A DNA stretch of 64,000 nucleotides from JAYREN01 sp963663375. GTDB taxonomy: Bacteria; Acidobacteriota; Holophagae; Holophagales; Holophagaceae. A program made the position numbers and the translations under genes. Below, piece by piece: positions 32,263 to 43,068 of the stretch (position 1 is its first letter; the number at the start of each line of letters is the position of its first letter). The stretch lies in NCBI GenBank assembly GCA_963663375.1, contig OY760195.1:3348001-3412000 (forward strand), written 5' to 3'. The notes under the pieces were generated by a model that made no database searches, was not told where the DNA came from, and saw nothing but the letters and a program-made list of their open reading frames with translations.

Positions 32263-34125
32263 CTACTTCGGTTTGCCGAAGTTGTAGACCACGGTGGTCC
32301 ACCCGTTGACGGGCTTGCCACCCTTGGTGGCGGGGGTGTATGAGCTCTCGTAGGCGGCCTGCTTGGCGGCATCGTTGTAGCCGAACCCATCGACGCCCTG
32401 GTCCACTTGCACCTTGAGCGGACGGCCCTGGGGATCGACGAAGACCTTCACCGAAACGCGAATCTCGCTATTGCGGAGGCTGGGGGGGAGGAAGTTCTTG
32501 TTGACGGTTCTCGGTGCCACGGGGGTTGCGCGCCGGGAGATGGTGGCTTCCGTGTCCGGTGCGGATGAAACCTGGGGCTGAGCCGCCGCTACGGGCTGCT
32601 GCTGGGTTGGAGCCGGAGCAGTGGTGGCCGGCAGAGTGGCTGGCAGAGGGGCCGGGACGTTGCTCGGGATCGACTTGGGAAGCTGGCTGGGGGTGACCTG
32701 AGTCGCGGGCAGATTGGAGGGCGCCGCGATTGGAGTCGGTGGTGGAGGCGTGACCAGACGGGCGGCGACGGAGGGGGGAATGCTCTGGGAGGCGGACTGG
32801 ACCTGCTGCTGGAGCTGCTGCTGAGACTTCTTGGTTTCTTCTTTCTGCTGCTGGATTGCGGCCGTCTTTTGCTTCAGGTCTTCCTGCTCCTTGCGCAGTT
32901 TGTCCTTGTCCTCCTTGGTCTTGGCCAAAAGGAGTTTCTGGTCGATCTCCGCGGCCTTGCCCTTGGTGAGCTGTTCCTGCCGATCCAGGTCCGCGAGCCG
33001 GGCCTGGTTCTCGTTGAAGGTGCGCTGCAGCATCGCCAGTTCCTGGGTAGCCTTCTCGGCCTTCCGGCTGGAATCCATCGTCTTCCAGCCGAAGAAGGCC
33101 AGGATGCCCGCCACGGCCACGCCGCCCCAGATCAGATACTTGGAGAAGTTCTGGCCGCTGGCGGTCTCGAAGATCTTGCGCTGGTTGGGTTCCGTCTCGA
33201 TGAAGGGAGAGAAATCCGCCGCCTGGTCCGCCTTCATCGCCTGGTTGTCATGCTCGTTCTCCTCGCGGAAGAGCGTGTGCATGAAGAAGGCCATGTTGAA
33301 GGTCGTGGGGCTGTAGTCGCCGTCGTAGAGGACGCGCTCGAGTTCGGCACTGAAGGCGGTGGGGTTCTCGAATACTTTGTCCACGCCGAGCAGGCGCTTC
33401 AGCAGGCCCAGGATCTCGTGGGGCACGGGGCCGTCTTCCTGGGCGGCCTTGAGGGTGGCCTTGTTCAGGGTGGCGGTGAGCAGCTCCGGGCTGGGCAGCT
33501 TGTCTAGGGTCAGGAGCTCGTAGAAGATGGCGCCCAGGGAAAAGAGATCAGCCTGCAGGGCCGAAGTTCCGGCCACGCCCCGGTACCTAGACAGGGATGC
33601 AGCAGCCACGGGGCACTTGGGGAGGATCGACTGGAGGCTGGCTCCGAAGGGGGCATCCAGGGTCTGAGTGGCGCCCTCGAAGCTCACCCACACGCTGTGG
33701 GGAGAAAGGGTGCCGTGGTGGATGCCCTTGGCGTGGAGCTGGACCAGGGACTGGGCGACACCCTGGAGGACCGAAAGGGCGTGGTCGACCCCCAGGGGGA
33801 TCTGCTCCTGCTTGGCCTTGTCCAGCATCTGGGCGAGGCTGCGGCCCTGGACGTAGTCGCACACGATGTGGGGGGGGCGACCGCCCTCGACCTTGTAGCC
33901 GTGCCCGAAGACACGCTGGCCCGCGAGGGCCGTGGCCACCCGGGTGATCTCCTCAAGGCGAGTGCCGAAGCCGGCTTCGAGGACTTCCTCCGAGAAGGTG
34001 CGGATCAGGACATGGCGCTCGAAACTGCTCCCGGAAAGCGAAAGACCCCGATGGATCTTTCCGAAGGGGTCAGCCGTGAGCTCGTTGGCCAGCAGGTAGT
34101 TGCCGAGTCGGGTGTAGGAGGCCAT
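32263..34125 (-). CDS. Membrane pseudokinase with coiled coil and TonB-like C-terminal domain
   Basis: A 620-residue protein in four parts. Residues 1-270 have a protein-kinase fold (HAKGIHHGTLSPHSVWV and ADLFSLGAIFYELLT keep the scaffold). All catalytic motifs are lost: the beta-3 Lys is Arg (VLIRTF, R42), HRD is HHG (136-138), DFG reads DAPFG, and the glycine loop is degenerate. One membrane helix lies at about 330-347. A charged Gln/Lys/Glu coiled coil covers 353-455 and a Pro/Ala/Thr-rich spacer runs to about 530. The last 85 residues resemble a TonB C-terminal domain (SEIRVSVKVFVDPQGRPLKVQV...AAYESSYTPA). GGAG sits six bases before the ATG at 34125. Confidence 0.8.
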   Translation of the reverse strand: MASYTRLGNYLLANELTADPFGKIHRGLSLSGSSFERHVLIRTFSEEVLEAGFGTRLEEITRVATALAGQRVFGHGYKVEGGRPPHIVCDYVQGRSLAQMLDKAKQEQIPLGVDHALSVLQGVAQSLVQLHAKGIHHGTLSPHSVWVSFEGATQTLDAPFGASLQSILPKCPVAAASLSRYRGVAGTSALQADLFSLGAIFYELLTLDKLPSPELLTATLNKATLKAAQEDGPVPHEILGLLKRLLGVDKVFENPTAFSAELERVLYDGDYSPTTFNMAFFMHTLFREENEHDNQAMKADQAADFSPFIETEPNQRKIFETASGQNFSKYLIWGGVAVAGILAFFGWKTMDSSRKAEKATQELAMLQRTFNENQARLADLDRQEQLTKGKAAEIDQKLLLAKTKEDKDKLRKEQEDLKQKTAAIQQQKEETKKSQQQLQQQVQSASQSIPPSVAARLVTPPPPTPIAAPSNLPATQVTPSQLPKSIPSNVPAPLPATLPATTAPAPTQQQPVAAAQPQVSSAPDTEATISRRATPVAPRTVNKNFLPPSLRNSEIRVSVKVFVDPQGRPLKVQVDQGVDGFGYNDAAKQAAYESSYTPATKGGKPVNGWTTVVYNFGKPK

Positions 34126-34177
34126 CGAGTGCTCCAATAAGGGATGTTTGGAAGATAGCTCCGATCGGAAAGAATTC

Positions 34178-34858
34178 CTAGGGTTCGGAAACAGGTACTT
34201 CCCACTGGTCTCCGACAGCCCGCCAGGTCTGGATCCAGATGTTGGCCGTGGCGTTCACGCCATTGGAAAAAGAAAGCTGGAGCTGGGCGAAGGGGATGGA
34301 GAGCAGATCCCAGGAGCCCTTGGGGGTCCCAGTGGTGTCATCAAAACACTCCAGGAGCCTGCGGTGGCGCTCCCACTTGATTTCGGACCAGCTGAGCAGC
34401 GCGGGGCGCGGATCCAGGGGGGCGGTCACGGCCCAGAATGGCTCCCGGCTCACCACCAGCCGTCTAAGGTGCTCGTCGCCGTAAGACTGGTAGCGGTCCC
34501 GCAGCTGGGTGATGCCCTGGGTGGCCGAAGGGTCCGTCAGGAGCTGCACCATGTGGGCCAGGGTTCCCAGTTCACGGACCAGCAGGGCGGGGCGGCGGCG
34601 CTCCTCGCTCATCCGGACGATGCGCCGGAACTGCTCCTCCACATCTTCCACCGTGGGCGGCTGGTCACTGGAGACGCCCCGGGCGCCCCGGGCCAGTTCC
34701 GCCGCATTGGCCCGCAGGTAGGCAGCCATGTTTCGGGGGATGAGCCCCGTGGCCAGCTCGGTCTGGACCTCGTGGAACCGGGGGCTCCAGGCCGCGAGGA
34801 CGGACGAGAGGAACAACAGGGCGAAGGGCAGGGGGCGAAAAGTCACGGGGCCTCGCAT
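34178..34858 (-). CDS. Exported protein of unknown function
   Basis: A 226-residue protein with a signal peptide (FRPLPFALLFLSSVLAAW). The mature start, WSPRFHEVQTELATGLIP, and a later helix, RELGTLAHMVQLLTDPS, faintly recall zinc-dependent phospholipase C/S1-P1 nucleases, which begin at an N-terminal Trp and have His in LxxLaHyxqD helices. The conserved His/Asp set is incomplete, so this is only a suggestion. The C-terminal 60 residues look beta-rich. It is divergent from comEC over 55 bases. Confidence 0.6.
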   Translation of the reverse strand: MRGPVTFRPLPFALLFLSSVLAAWSPRFHEVQTELATGLIPRNMAAYLRANAAELARGARGVSSDQPPTVEDVEEQFRRIVRMSEERRRPALLVRELGTLAHMVQLLTDPSATQGITQLRDRYQSYGDEHLRRLVVSREPFWAVTAPLDPRPALLSWSEIKWERHRRLLECFDDTTGTPKGSWDLLSIPFAQLQLSFSNGVNATANIWIQTWRAVGDQWEVPVSEP

Positions 34859-34913
34859 AGGAGTGCTTTTAGACTAAGGGAATTCTTCGTTTGAGGTTGG
34901 GTACACTTCCCGG

Positions 34914-37241
34914 ATGCTCACTCGTGAACGACTCTGGCAGCGCCTCAGTGGTGCCTCGTTCTGGGGCCTGCCCTGGGCCCTGGCGGTGGCCTGCTGCCTG
35001 CCCTGGATGCTTCCTGAAGCCTGGAACGGTAGCTTGCCAGGTTGGCTGTTGCCAGCAGGGTGGGCTCTGACGGTGGCTTCGGTGCCCCTGCTGTTCTTCC
35101 GTCGGCTGTCCGCCATCCCTCTGATGCTGGGGCTGGGCCTGTTCACACTGCTGGGATTGAGATCCCTGGCGCGGGTGGAGCAGGCCTTGCCGGTGGGGTT
35201 GCAGGCCATGGAGGGGAAGATTTCCGCCCCCTGGATGCTTCAGGGGGAGCGGCGCAAGGCCCACATCCGCCTGCGGCTGCCCGAGAGCATGGCGGGCATG
35301 GAAATCCCCATCAGCCTTCCCGGAGAGGGCCATCCGGCCCCGGAGCCCGGCACTCCGGTGCGGTTCAGGGCGGAGCTGCGGGCGGTGGAATCAGCCCCAG
35401 CCTTCCTCGTGGAGCGACCCCTCTGGCGAGCTCGAGGGAATGGTACGGCGCGGCGCGTCCACCTGCGCTCGGCGGACCTCCTGGAGGTGCTGGGGCCTGC
35501 CGAGCCATCCCTGCTGCTCAGGCTCCAGACCTTCGCCCATCGCCGGTTCCTGGCCCTGCCCCTCGGGGATGGGCCCGCGCGGGATCTCTGGGGCGCCCTC
35601 ACGCTGGGCTATCCACCCGCCCAGGAGGACGTGTTCAGCGCCTTCGCCGAAAGCGGAACCATCCATACGCTGGTGGTCTCGGGGCTGCAGGTGACGCTGG
35701 TGATGGTGTTCCTAGAGGCGCTCTGGCGGCGCTTGTTCCGGCGCGGGTCGACCCTTGCCGCCATCCTCGTTGGGGTGCTGTTCAGCGCGGTCGTGGGGTT
35801 CACCGCGCCCGTTTGGCGCGGGCTGTTGATGGGGCTCGCCTGGGCCCTGGGGCGGCGCAGCGGCTGGAAGCTACCGCCCGTGCTCACGCTGCATGGGGCC
35901 CTGCTCCTCTGGCTCCTGACTCATCCTGCATCGGGTGCAGATCCAGGATTCCTTTTGGCCTGGTTTGCCCTGCTTGGTCTCCTCTGGTGCGCGGAACCCC
36001 TTGCGGGCCTGCTGGGCCCCCTGCTCGGCAAGGGTTCGCTGCTCGCCGCTCGCTTCATCGCGCCCTGGTTGACCACCCTGCCGCTGTTGGCCCTCTTCCA
36101 CGGTGGCGCTCCTCTGTGGGGCGTCCTGGCCAATCTGCTGGTGCTGCCCCTGGTGGCGGTGCTCACGCCGCTGTGTCTCCTGCTGACCCTGCTGCCGGTG
36201 CCTGGGGCGGTTCAGATCCTGGGCGGGATTCTGGTGTGGGTCGGCGCTTCGCTCCTTCCCTTGTTCGCCCGCATCCAGCCCCTGGCCACGGGCATCCTCT
36301 GGCCTTGGATCGCGCTCTGCCTGGGGTGGATAGGGCTCGCCCACCGCCATGCCCGTTTCCGGCGCAGCCGCGCCCTGGCCGTGGGATTGGTGGCCGCCAC
36401 AGCGGCCCTCCTGTATTTCCGAGGGACGGGGCGAGCGCCCGAATCCTTGAGTCTGGAGGCTCCGGATATTGGCCAGGGCGACGCCCTGCTCCTGCGGATT
36501 TCCGGAGGCGAGGCCACCCTGGTGGATACCGGACCCTCACCCTGGGCGGCGCGGCGGCTGGTGCGGGTCTTGAGTCGCCGGGGCGTGCGGGAGCCCCTGC
36601 ATCTCGTGCAGACCCATCCCCACGGGGATCATGCCGGAGGCTGGGCGACCCTGGCGAGGCTCTGGCCCATCGCCTCGGTGACCCTGCCGGATTCGGCCCG
36701 GTTCATCGAACAATGGACCCCCGTCGCACCTCCTGCCCACCTGGCTGGGGCCCGGCGCGTGCTGCGGGGGGAAGGTTGGCGGCGGGGCGAGGCACACATT
36801 GAGGTGCGGTGGCCACCCAAACCCTTCGATCTCCCCGATGCCAACATGATCTCCCAGGTGCTGCGGGTGCGCTGGCGGGATCGGGAACTCTGGCTCATGG
36901 GCGATGCCCTGGCCATCCAGGAGAGGGATCTGCTGGATCTGGGCGATCCCGCTCCGAGTGGCGCGCACCGCCTGCTCAAGCCTGGGCACCACGGCGGCGC
37001 CTCGGCCTCCGATCCCGCCTGGATCGCGGCCCTTGCCCCTGAGTTGGCGCTGTTCACGGTGGGGCGCAACAACCGGTTCGAGTTCCCATCGCCCCAGACT
37101 CTGGAAACCTTTGGGAAGATCCCCACCTTTAGCACCGGGTCCAGTGGCGGCCTGCGGGTGGTTGCGGTGCCCGAAGGGTGGCGGGTGGAACAGGGGACGG
37201 GGGAAAGCCGGGTGGTGCCATCACCGCCTGGACGTAGGTAG
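34914..37241 (+). CDS. comEC: DNA uptake channel protein ComEC/Rec2
   Basis: A 775-residue ComEC, the inner-membrane channel for single-stranded DNA in natural transformation. An N-terminal membrane/DUF4131-like part covers about 1-210. The Competence domain, with many helices, covers about 220-500 and includes GTIHTLVVSGLQVTLVMVFLEAL. A C-terminal metallo-beta-lactamase-like domain follows (DIGQGDALLLRISGGEATLVDTGPS; THPHGDHAGGW; LLKPGHHGG). The HxHxDH motif is intact. The pilQ gene at the left edge would supply the uptake pilus. Confidence 0.92.
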   Translation: MLTRERLWQRLSGASFWGLPWALAVACCLPWMLPEAWNGSLPGWLLPAGWALTVASVPLLFFRRLSAIPLMLGLGLFTLLGLRSLARVEQALPVGLQAMEGKISAPWMLQGERRKAHIRLRLPESMAGMEIPISLPGEGHPAPEPGTPVRFRAELRAVESAPAFLVERPLWRARGNGTARRVHLRSADLLEVLGPAEPSLLLRLQTFAHRRFLALPLGDGPARDLWGALTLGYPPAQEDVFSAFAESGTIHTLVVSGLQVTLVMVFLEALWRRLFRRGSTLAAILVGVLFSAVVGFTAPVWRGLLMGLAWALGRRSGWKLPPVLTLHGALLLWLLTHPASGADPGFLLAWFALLGLLWCAEPLAGLLGPLLGKGSLLAARFIAPWLTTLPLLALFHGGAPLWGVLANLLVLPLVAVLTPLCLLLTLLPVPGAVQILGGILVWVGASLLPLFARIQPLATGILWPWIALCLGWIGLAHRHARFRRSRALAVGLVAATAALLYFRGTGRAPESLSLEAPDIGQGDALLLRISGGEATLVDTGPSPWAARRLVRVLSRRGVREPLHLVQTHPHGDHAGGWATLARLWPIASVTLPDSARFIEQWTPVAPPAHLAGARRVLRGEGWRRGEAHIEVRWPPKPFDLPDANMISQVLRVRWRDRELWLMGDALAIQERDLLDLGDPAPSGAHRLLKPGHHGGASASDPAWIAALAPELALFTVGRNNRFEFPSPQTLETFGKIPTFSTGSSGGLRVVAVPEGWRVEQGTGESRVVPSPPGRR

Positions 37242-37274
37242 ACGTTTCCCCGTTCCAACTTCGGTGAGTGAGAG

Positions 37275-39074
37275 GTGATTTGGGTTGATTCGCCCCGGAA
37301 CGGGTGCATCTTGCAAGGACAGCAATTCGTGCAGCGGGATTCTTGTTTCGGGATATGCGTGTCGAGACTTTCCAAGAGGGACCAAAAAAGTCGAAGCCCC
37401 CATCCATTTCTGGTTACGCGAAATGGCGGCCCCGGACGGCGGCCTGTCACGGGGTGGGCGCTGCTCATCTTTCGGGGCCTGGCGGCCCTGCTGGTCTCGG
37501 TGGCAGTCGCCGCCCAGCAGAGCGCGCCGACCTGGGAAGAACTCGAGCGTAAGGGTGCCCGCCTGGCCAGCGTCGAATTCCATGTCGGGGACGTCTTCGA
37601 CCCCTCTCGCCCCCACGAAGACCACTGGCTGGGACGCGTGGTCAACGTCCTGCATATCGAGACCCGGGAGCGGGTCATTCGTCGGGAGGTGCCCCTGCGG
37701 GCAGGGGACGCGGTGAATGCCCGGGGCATCCATGAAATCGAACGGGCCCTTCGATCCTTTCGTTTTCTGAAGGATGCCGTCATCGAACCTCGGATTGACG
37801 AAGGGGGGGCCGTGCATGCGGTCGTGCGCACCCAGGACGCCTGGACCCTCAAGGCCAGCGTCTCGTTCTCCCAGGTGGGCGACCAGAAATCCCTGGGCTT
37901 CACCCTGCGGGAGGCCAACCTCCTGGGCTTCGGCAAGTATCTGACCCTCGGCCACGACAAGGAACCCGAACGGTCCACCGATACGCTGCTCTACGTCGAT
38001 CGGCAGTTCCTGGGCAGCGATTGGACCCTGACCTCCCGGTACCAGGCGCTCTCGGATGGGAAGACCCGGATGCTCGACCTGACCCGGCCCTACCGCAGAC
38101 TGGATACACCCTGGTCCATGTCCATCCATCTGTCGGCTTCCGATTCGGTCGAAACCATATACAACCAGCAGCGCGCGGCCTATGCCTTCGGGGCCCGCAG
38201 GGACGATCTGTGGCTGGGGGGATCCTGGGCCGCCTCCGTCACGGATTCCCGGGCCATTCGCCTCGGAGGCGGCCTGGATGTGAAGCGGACCCGCTTCGGG
38301 AATCCCCAGGTGCTGGAGGCGGGAAGCCTTCCCACCGCGATTCCCCCCGACCGGAATCTCAGGGGGATGCATATTTCGTGGAGTCTCTCAGAGGATCGCT
38401 TCCAGCCCTACCGGGATATGGCCAGCATGACCCACACCGAGGATTTCAACCTGGGCTGGGAAGCCACGGTTGAATTCGGCGGGTATCTGAAGGCACTGGG
38501 CAGTGACGTGAACGCGCCCTTCCTGCGGGCCTCCGCCTCCAAGGGGTGGGCCCCGGCGCCCGCGACCCTGCTGCTGCTGGACACCCAGTGGGAGGCGCGC
38601 CTGGAGCCAGGCGGATGGCAGGACGGGCGGGTGAATGGCACGTTCAAAGCCTATTATCAGGGTTTCCCGATGCAGACCCAGGCGGCCCTGGTGCAAGTGG
38701 ATGCCGTTCACCGACCGGACCCCCAGAACCACCTCTACCTGGGGGGCCTGGATGGCCTTCGGGGCTATGGCAACCACCTGTGGCTGGGGGACCGGCGGTG
38801 GATGATCTCCCTGGAGGAACGGGTCACGACCCAACTCAATCTGCTGGGGATCCTCCAACTGGGTTTCGTGGTCTATGCGGATGCGGCCTCGATTCGCCGG
38901 GTGGACACGGGGCAATGGAGTCGCACCTACCTCGACGTGGGGGGCGGGTTCCGCCTGGGCAACCTGAAGAGTTCCTTCGGGGGCGTGTTCCTGCTGACTG
39001 TGGCCGTCCCCCTGGTGAGGGATCCCTGGACCGATCGGTACCAGGTGGTGGTGGGTGATCTGGTGCGGTTCTAG
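37275..39074 (+). CDS. Outer-membrane beta-barrel protein with POTRA-like domain (Omp85-like)
   Basis: Up to 599 residues. After an N-terminal hydrophobic segment (GWALLIFRGLAALLVSVAVAAQ), one POTRA-like module is visible (VLHIETRERVIRREVPLRAGDAVNARGIHEIERALRSFRFLKDAVIEP). A roughly 400-residue barrel with alternating aromatic strands follows. GGLDGLRGYGNHLWLGDRRW resembles the conserved GxRG strand of Omp85/ShlB barrels, and the protein ends in Phe (VVVGDLVRF). Secretion or assembly of an outer-membrane substrate is inferred. The true start is unclear: the first 70 residues look noncoding, and a GTG near 37359 may be used. The stop overlaps the convergent dipeptidase stop. Confidence 0.7.
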   Translation: MIWVDSPRNGCILQGQQFVQRDSCFGICVSRLSKRDQKSRSPHPFLVTRNGGPGRRPVTGWALLIFRGLAALLVSVAVAAQQSAPTWEELERKGARLASVEFHVGDVFDPSRPHEDHWLGRVVNVLHIETRERVIRREVPLRAGDAVNARGIHEIERALRSFRFLKDAVIEPRIDEGGAVHAVVRTQDAWTLKASVSFSQVGDQKSLGFTLREANLLGFGKYLTLGHDKEPERSTDTLLYVDRQFLGSDWTLTSRYQALSDGKTRMLDLTRPYRRLDTPWSMSIHLSASDSVETIYNQQRAAYAFGARRDDLWLGGSWAASVTDSRAIRLGGGLDVKRTRFGNPQVLEAGSLPTAIPPDRNLRGMHISWSLSEDRFQPYRDMASMTHTEDFNLGWEATVEFGGYLKALGSDVNAPFLRASASKGWAPAPATLLLLDTQWEARLEPGGWQDGRVNGTFKAYYQGFPMQTQAALVQVDAVHRPDPQNHLYLGGLDGLRGYGNHLWLGDRRWMISLEERVTTQLNLLGILQLGFVVYADAASIRRVDTGQWSRTYLDVGGGFRLGNLKSSFGGVFLLTVAVPLVRDPWTDRYQVVVGDLVRF

Positions 39075-40306
39075 CGTTTCGCCTGCCGGATCACCCGCTC
39101 GAAGACGCGCACCAGGTTGCCGCCCCAGATCTTGCGGATGGAGGCCTCCGGGTAGCCCCGGCGGAGCAGTTCCTCGGTGATGCGCGGCAGCTGGCTCACA
39201 TCGCGGCAATCGGCCAAGCCGCCGCCCCCATCGAAATCGGTGCCGATGCCCACATGGTCGATGCCCATGATCTTCGCCATGTGATCGATGTGATCCACCG
39301 CGTCCTTTACCGTGGGCAGGTTGCCGGGGAATTTCTCGAAGAGCTGCTCGTATTCATCACCCAGGGCGGCCTCGGTGGCGGCGTCAGGCAGGTTGTCCCA
39401 GCCGCCGTACTGGGCCTTCACCCGGGCCTCCAGTTCTCCAAGCGCCTTGGTGAGTCCGGGGTTGGGGGGCAACCTCTTCACATACTCGCCCAGGATGCAG
39501 AGTTGTACCACGCCACCGTTGGCCTTGATGGCGCGCAGCAGCTCGTCGGGCAGGTTTCGCGGATGATCGGAAAGGGCCCGGGCGCAGGAATGGGACGCGA
39601 GGATCGGCGCCCGGCTTAGCTTCAACACATCACGGACGGACTGGTCCGAGGCATGGGAGACATCCACCAGCATGCCCAGCTCGTTCATCCGCTTGACCGC
39701 GCGGGCGCCGAACTCAGAGAGGCCGCGATCCGGTCCTTCGCGTTTGCCGGTGGAGGAATCGCAGAGATCGTTGTCCGAGGTGTGGCAGAGGGTGACGTAG
39801 CGGATGCCGCGCCCGTAGAAGGCATCCAGAAGCCCCAGATCCAGGCCCAGGGGATAGCCGTTCTCCAGGCCCAGGAAGATGGCACGGCGCCCGGTGGCGG
39901 CGATCCCCAAGGCCTCCTTAGGGGTCAGGGCGCGATCGCAGAGGGCGGCGTGGTCCTTGAACATCTGGTCCAGGCGATCCAGTTGGTCGGTGGCTTTCGT
40001 TTTCGCCTTGGCGCGGCCTTCGGGGGTGCGGGGCCCCTGGCTCACGAAAACCGCGAAGAAGGCCGAAGCGAGGCCGCCCTCCTTCATGCGCGGGAAATCC
40101 AGGCTACCCGCGCCCCGGCTGCCAGTGGCGTGGCGCGTGGACAGGTCATACCTCGCGGCCAGGCGTCCCGGCGTATCCACATGGGTATCCACGGTGAACA
40201 TGGACGCGTGCAGTCGGGCGGCTCGGGCTCGCAGGGCCTCGTCCGTGGGCGCTTTGCCCATCAATGGGATGGCCAGCAGGGGAAGGAGCATGGAGACGAG
40301 GCGCAT
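39071..40306 (-). CDS. Exported membrane-dipeptidase family (M19) peptidase
   Basis: A 411-residue zinc dipeptidase with signal peptide (LVSMLLPLLAIPLMG). M19 ligands are in FTVDTHVDTPG (His-x-Asp), AIFLGLENGYPLG (bridging Glu), APILASHSCARAL (His) and GIDHVGIGTDFDGGGG (Asp). GDE-type segments and DHIDHMAKIMG are also typical. The start at 40306 follows GGGGAG. It hydrolyses dipeptides or D-amino-acid dipeptides in the periplasm. It is the last gene in the run that begins with ettA. Confidence 0.9.
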   Translation of the reverse strand: MRLVSMLLPLLAIPLMGKAPTDEALRARAARLHASMFTVDTHVDTPGRLAARYDLSTRHATGSRGAGSLDFPRMKEGGLASAFFAVFVSQGPRTPEGRAKAKTKATDQLDRLDQMFKDHAALCDRALTPKEALGIAATGRRAIFLGLENGYPLGLDLGLLDAFYGRGIRYVTLCHTSDNDLCDSSTGKREGPDRGLSEFGARAVKRMNELGMLVDVSHASDQSVRDVLKLSRAPILASHSCARALSDHPRNLPDELLRAIKANGGVVQLCILGEYVKRLPPNPGLTKALGELEARVKAQYGGWDNLPDAATEAALGDEYEQLFEKFPGNLPTVKDAVDHIDHMAKIMGIDHVGIGTDFDGGGGLADCRDVSQLPRITEELLRRGYPEASIRKIWGGNLVRVFERVIRQAKR

Positions 40307-40347
40307 CGGGACTCCCCAGGGAAAAGGCGCTGCATGGATGGCTCCCG

Positions 40348-40950
40348 TCATTCTGCCGGGGATGAGACAGCTTCGAACAAAATCCGGCGCAGGGCCTCCA
40401 CCAGCCCCGCGCTCGCGGCGGCGTGGTGGGCCTGCCATTCCGCATGGGCTCTGGGGCCCACGCAGTTGGCCACGGCCAGGGCCGCCGCCACGGGAACGCC
40501 CGCCTGGTGGCATGCCGCGAAGATGCCTGTGACTTCCAGATGCTCGGCGGCGGCGACCCTGGCGAGGGTCTCGGAGCCCTCGCGGGTTTTCGTGATGGCG
40601 GGAGGAACGGCTACGGTGTGCGCGGGAAAGGGCAGAGGCCAGGTGGCTTCCCAGCGGGTGCGTTCGATGCCAGGACGGAAGGCTCGGTCTTCCAGTTCGT
40701 CCAGGGACACAGCCAGGGCCGCTGAGACCGCCAGGATGTCCCCGATGGCGAGGCGTTCGTCATAGGCGCCACAGGTGCCGATGAAGAGCACCCTCTGGGG
40801 ATTCAGTTCCGCGATCAGTCGCGTGGTGGTTACCGCGGCGGCGAGGGCGCCCACCCCCGTGCAGGCCACTCGCCAGTCCGGGGGCGGCATCGCATCCAGG
40901 CCCGCCAGTTCGGGCGGGAAGGCGGCGAGAAGCAGGGATGGGCGAGGCAT
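40348..40950 (-). CDS. Nucleoside phosphorylase-superfamily protein, possible futalosine hydrolase
   Basis: A 200-residue protein of the PNP/MTAN superfamily. Visible are the N-terminal strand SLLLAAFPPEL, the base/ribose-binding stretch RVLFIGTCGAYDERLAIGDIL, VEALA-like LEVTGIFAACHQAGVPVAAALAVANCVG, and HAEWQAHHAAA near the end. Length and the ...ANCVGPRAHAEW ending fit MqnB (futalosine hydrolase of menaquinone synthesis) better than MTA/SAH nucleosidase, but I cannot prove it. The start at 40950 lies seven bases after the previous stop. Confidence 0.7.
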   Translation of the reverse strand: MPRPSLLLAAFPPELAGLDAMPPPDWRVACTGVGALAAAVTTTRLIAELNPQRVLFIGTCGAYDERLAIGDILAVSAALAVSLDELEDRAFRPGIERTRWEATWPLPFPAHTVAVPPAITKTREGSETLARVAAAEHLEVTGIFAACHQAGVPVAAALAVANCVGPRAHAEWQAHHAAASAGLVEALRRILFEAVSSPAE

Positions 40951-40957
40951 GAGGGCG

Positions 40958-41290
40958 CTACTTCCGTAAGGGGATGAAAAAGGCATCCGGCAGCCCCATC
41001 CGCATCACGAACTGCTCCCAGGTGAGCTTGTTCTTCGGGCTGGTCTCGACCTCGTCCGTATGAATGCGGCAGCGATGATTGGCCTCGGCGCACTCGATCT
41101 GGGCCCCCTTGGCGAAGGTGACGGACTTGATGACTTTGCCATCCTTGACGAGGGTGACGCCCTTCAGGAACTTCCTCTGGAACTTGGGGGCCAGCAGGTC
41201 TTTGTATGTGCGAATGGCCCCGTAGGGAGATACGAAGGAGGCGATTTCCTCCTTCGTATCCACGCGGGTGAGGGTGAAGACGATGCGCAT
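40958..41290 (-). CDS. Small basic protein of unknown function
   Basis: A 110-residue, Lys-rich soluble protein (APKFQRKFLKGVTLVKDGKVIKSVTFAKGAQIE), with cysteines only at ECAEANHRCRIH. Three bases separate its start from the ettA stop, so it is co-transcribed with ettA. I do not recognise the family. Confidence 0.65.
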   Translation of the reverse strand: MRIVFTLTRVDTKEEIASFVSPYGAIRTYKDLLAPKFQRKFLKGVTLVKDGKVIKSVTFAKGAQIECAEANHRCRIHTDEVETSPKNKLTWEQFVMRMGLPDAFFIPLRK

Positions 41291-41293
41291 GGG

Positions 41294-42979
<1,686 letters not shown>

Positions 42980-43068
42980 GGGGATCCTTGGATTTAGGGC
43001 GTTCAGAGTCTTCATTTTAGCGGCACCGGGACTCCGTTTTGTCACCGCCCGTGGGATATGCTTGGTCA

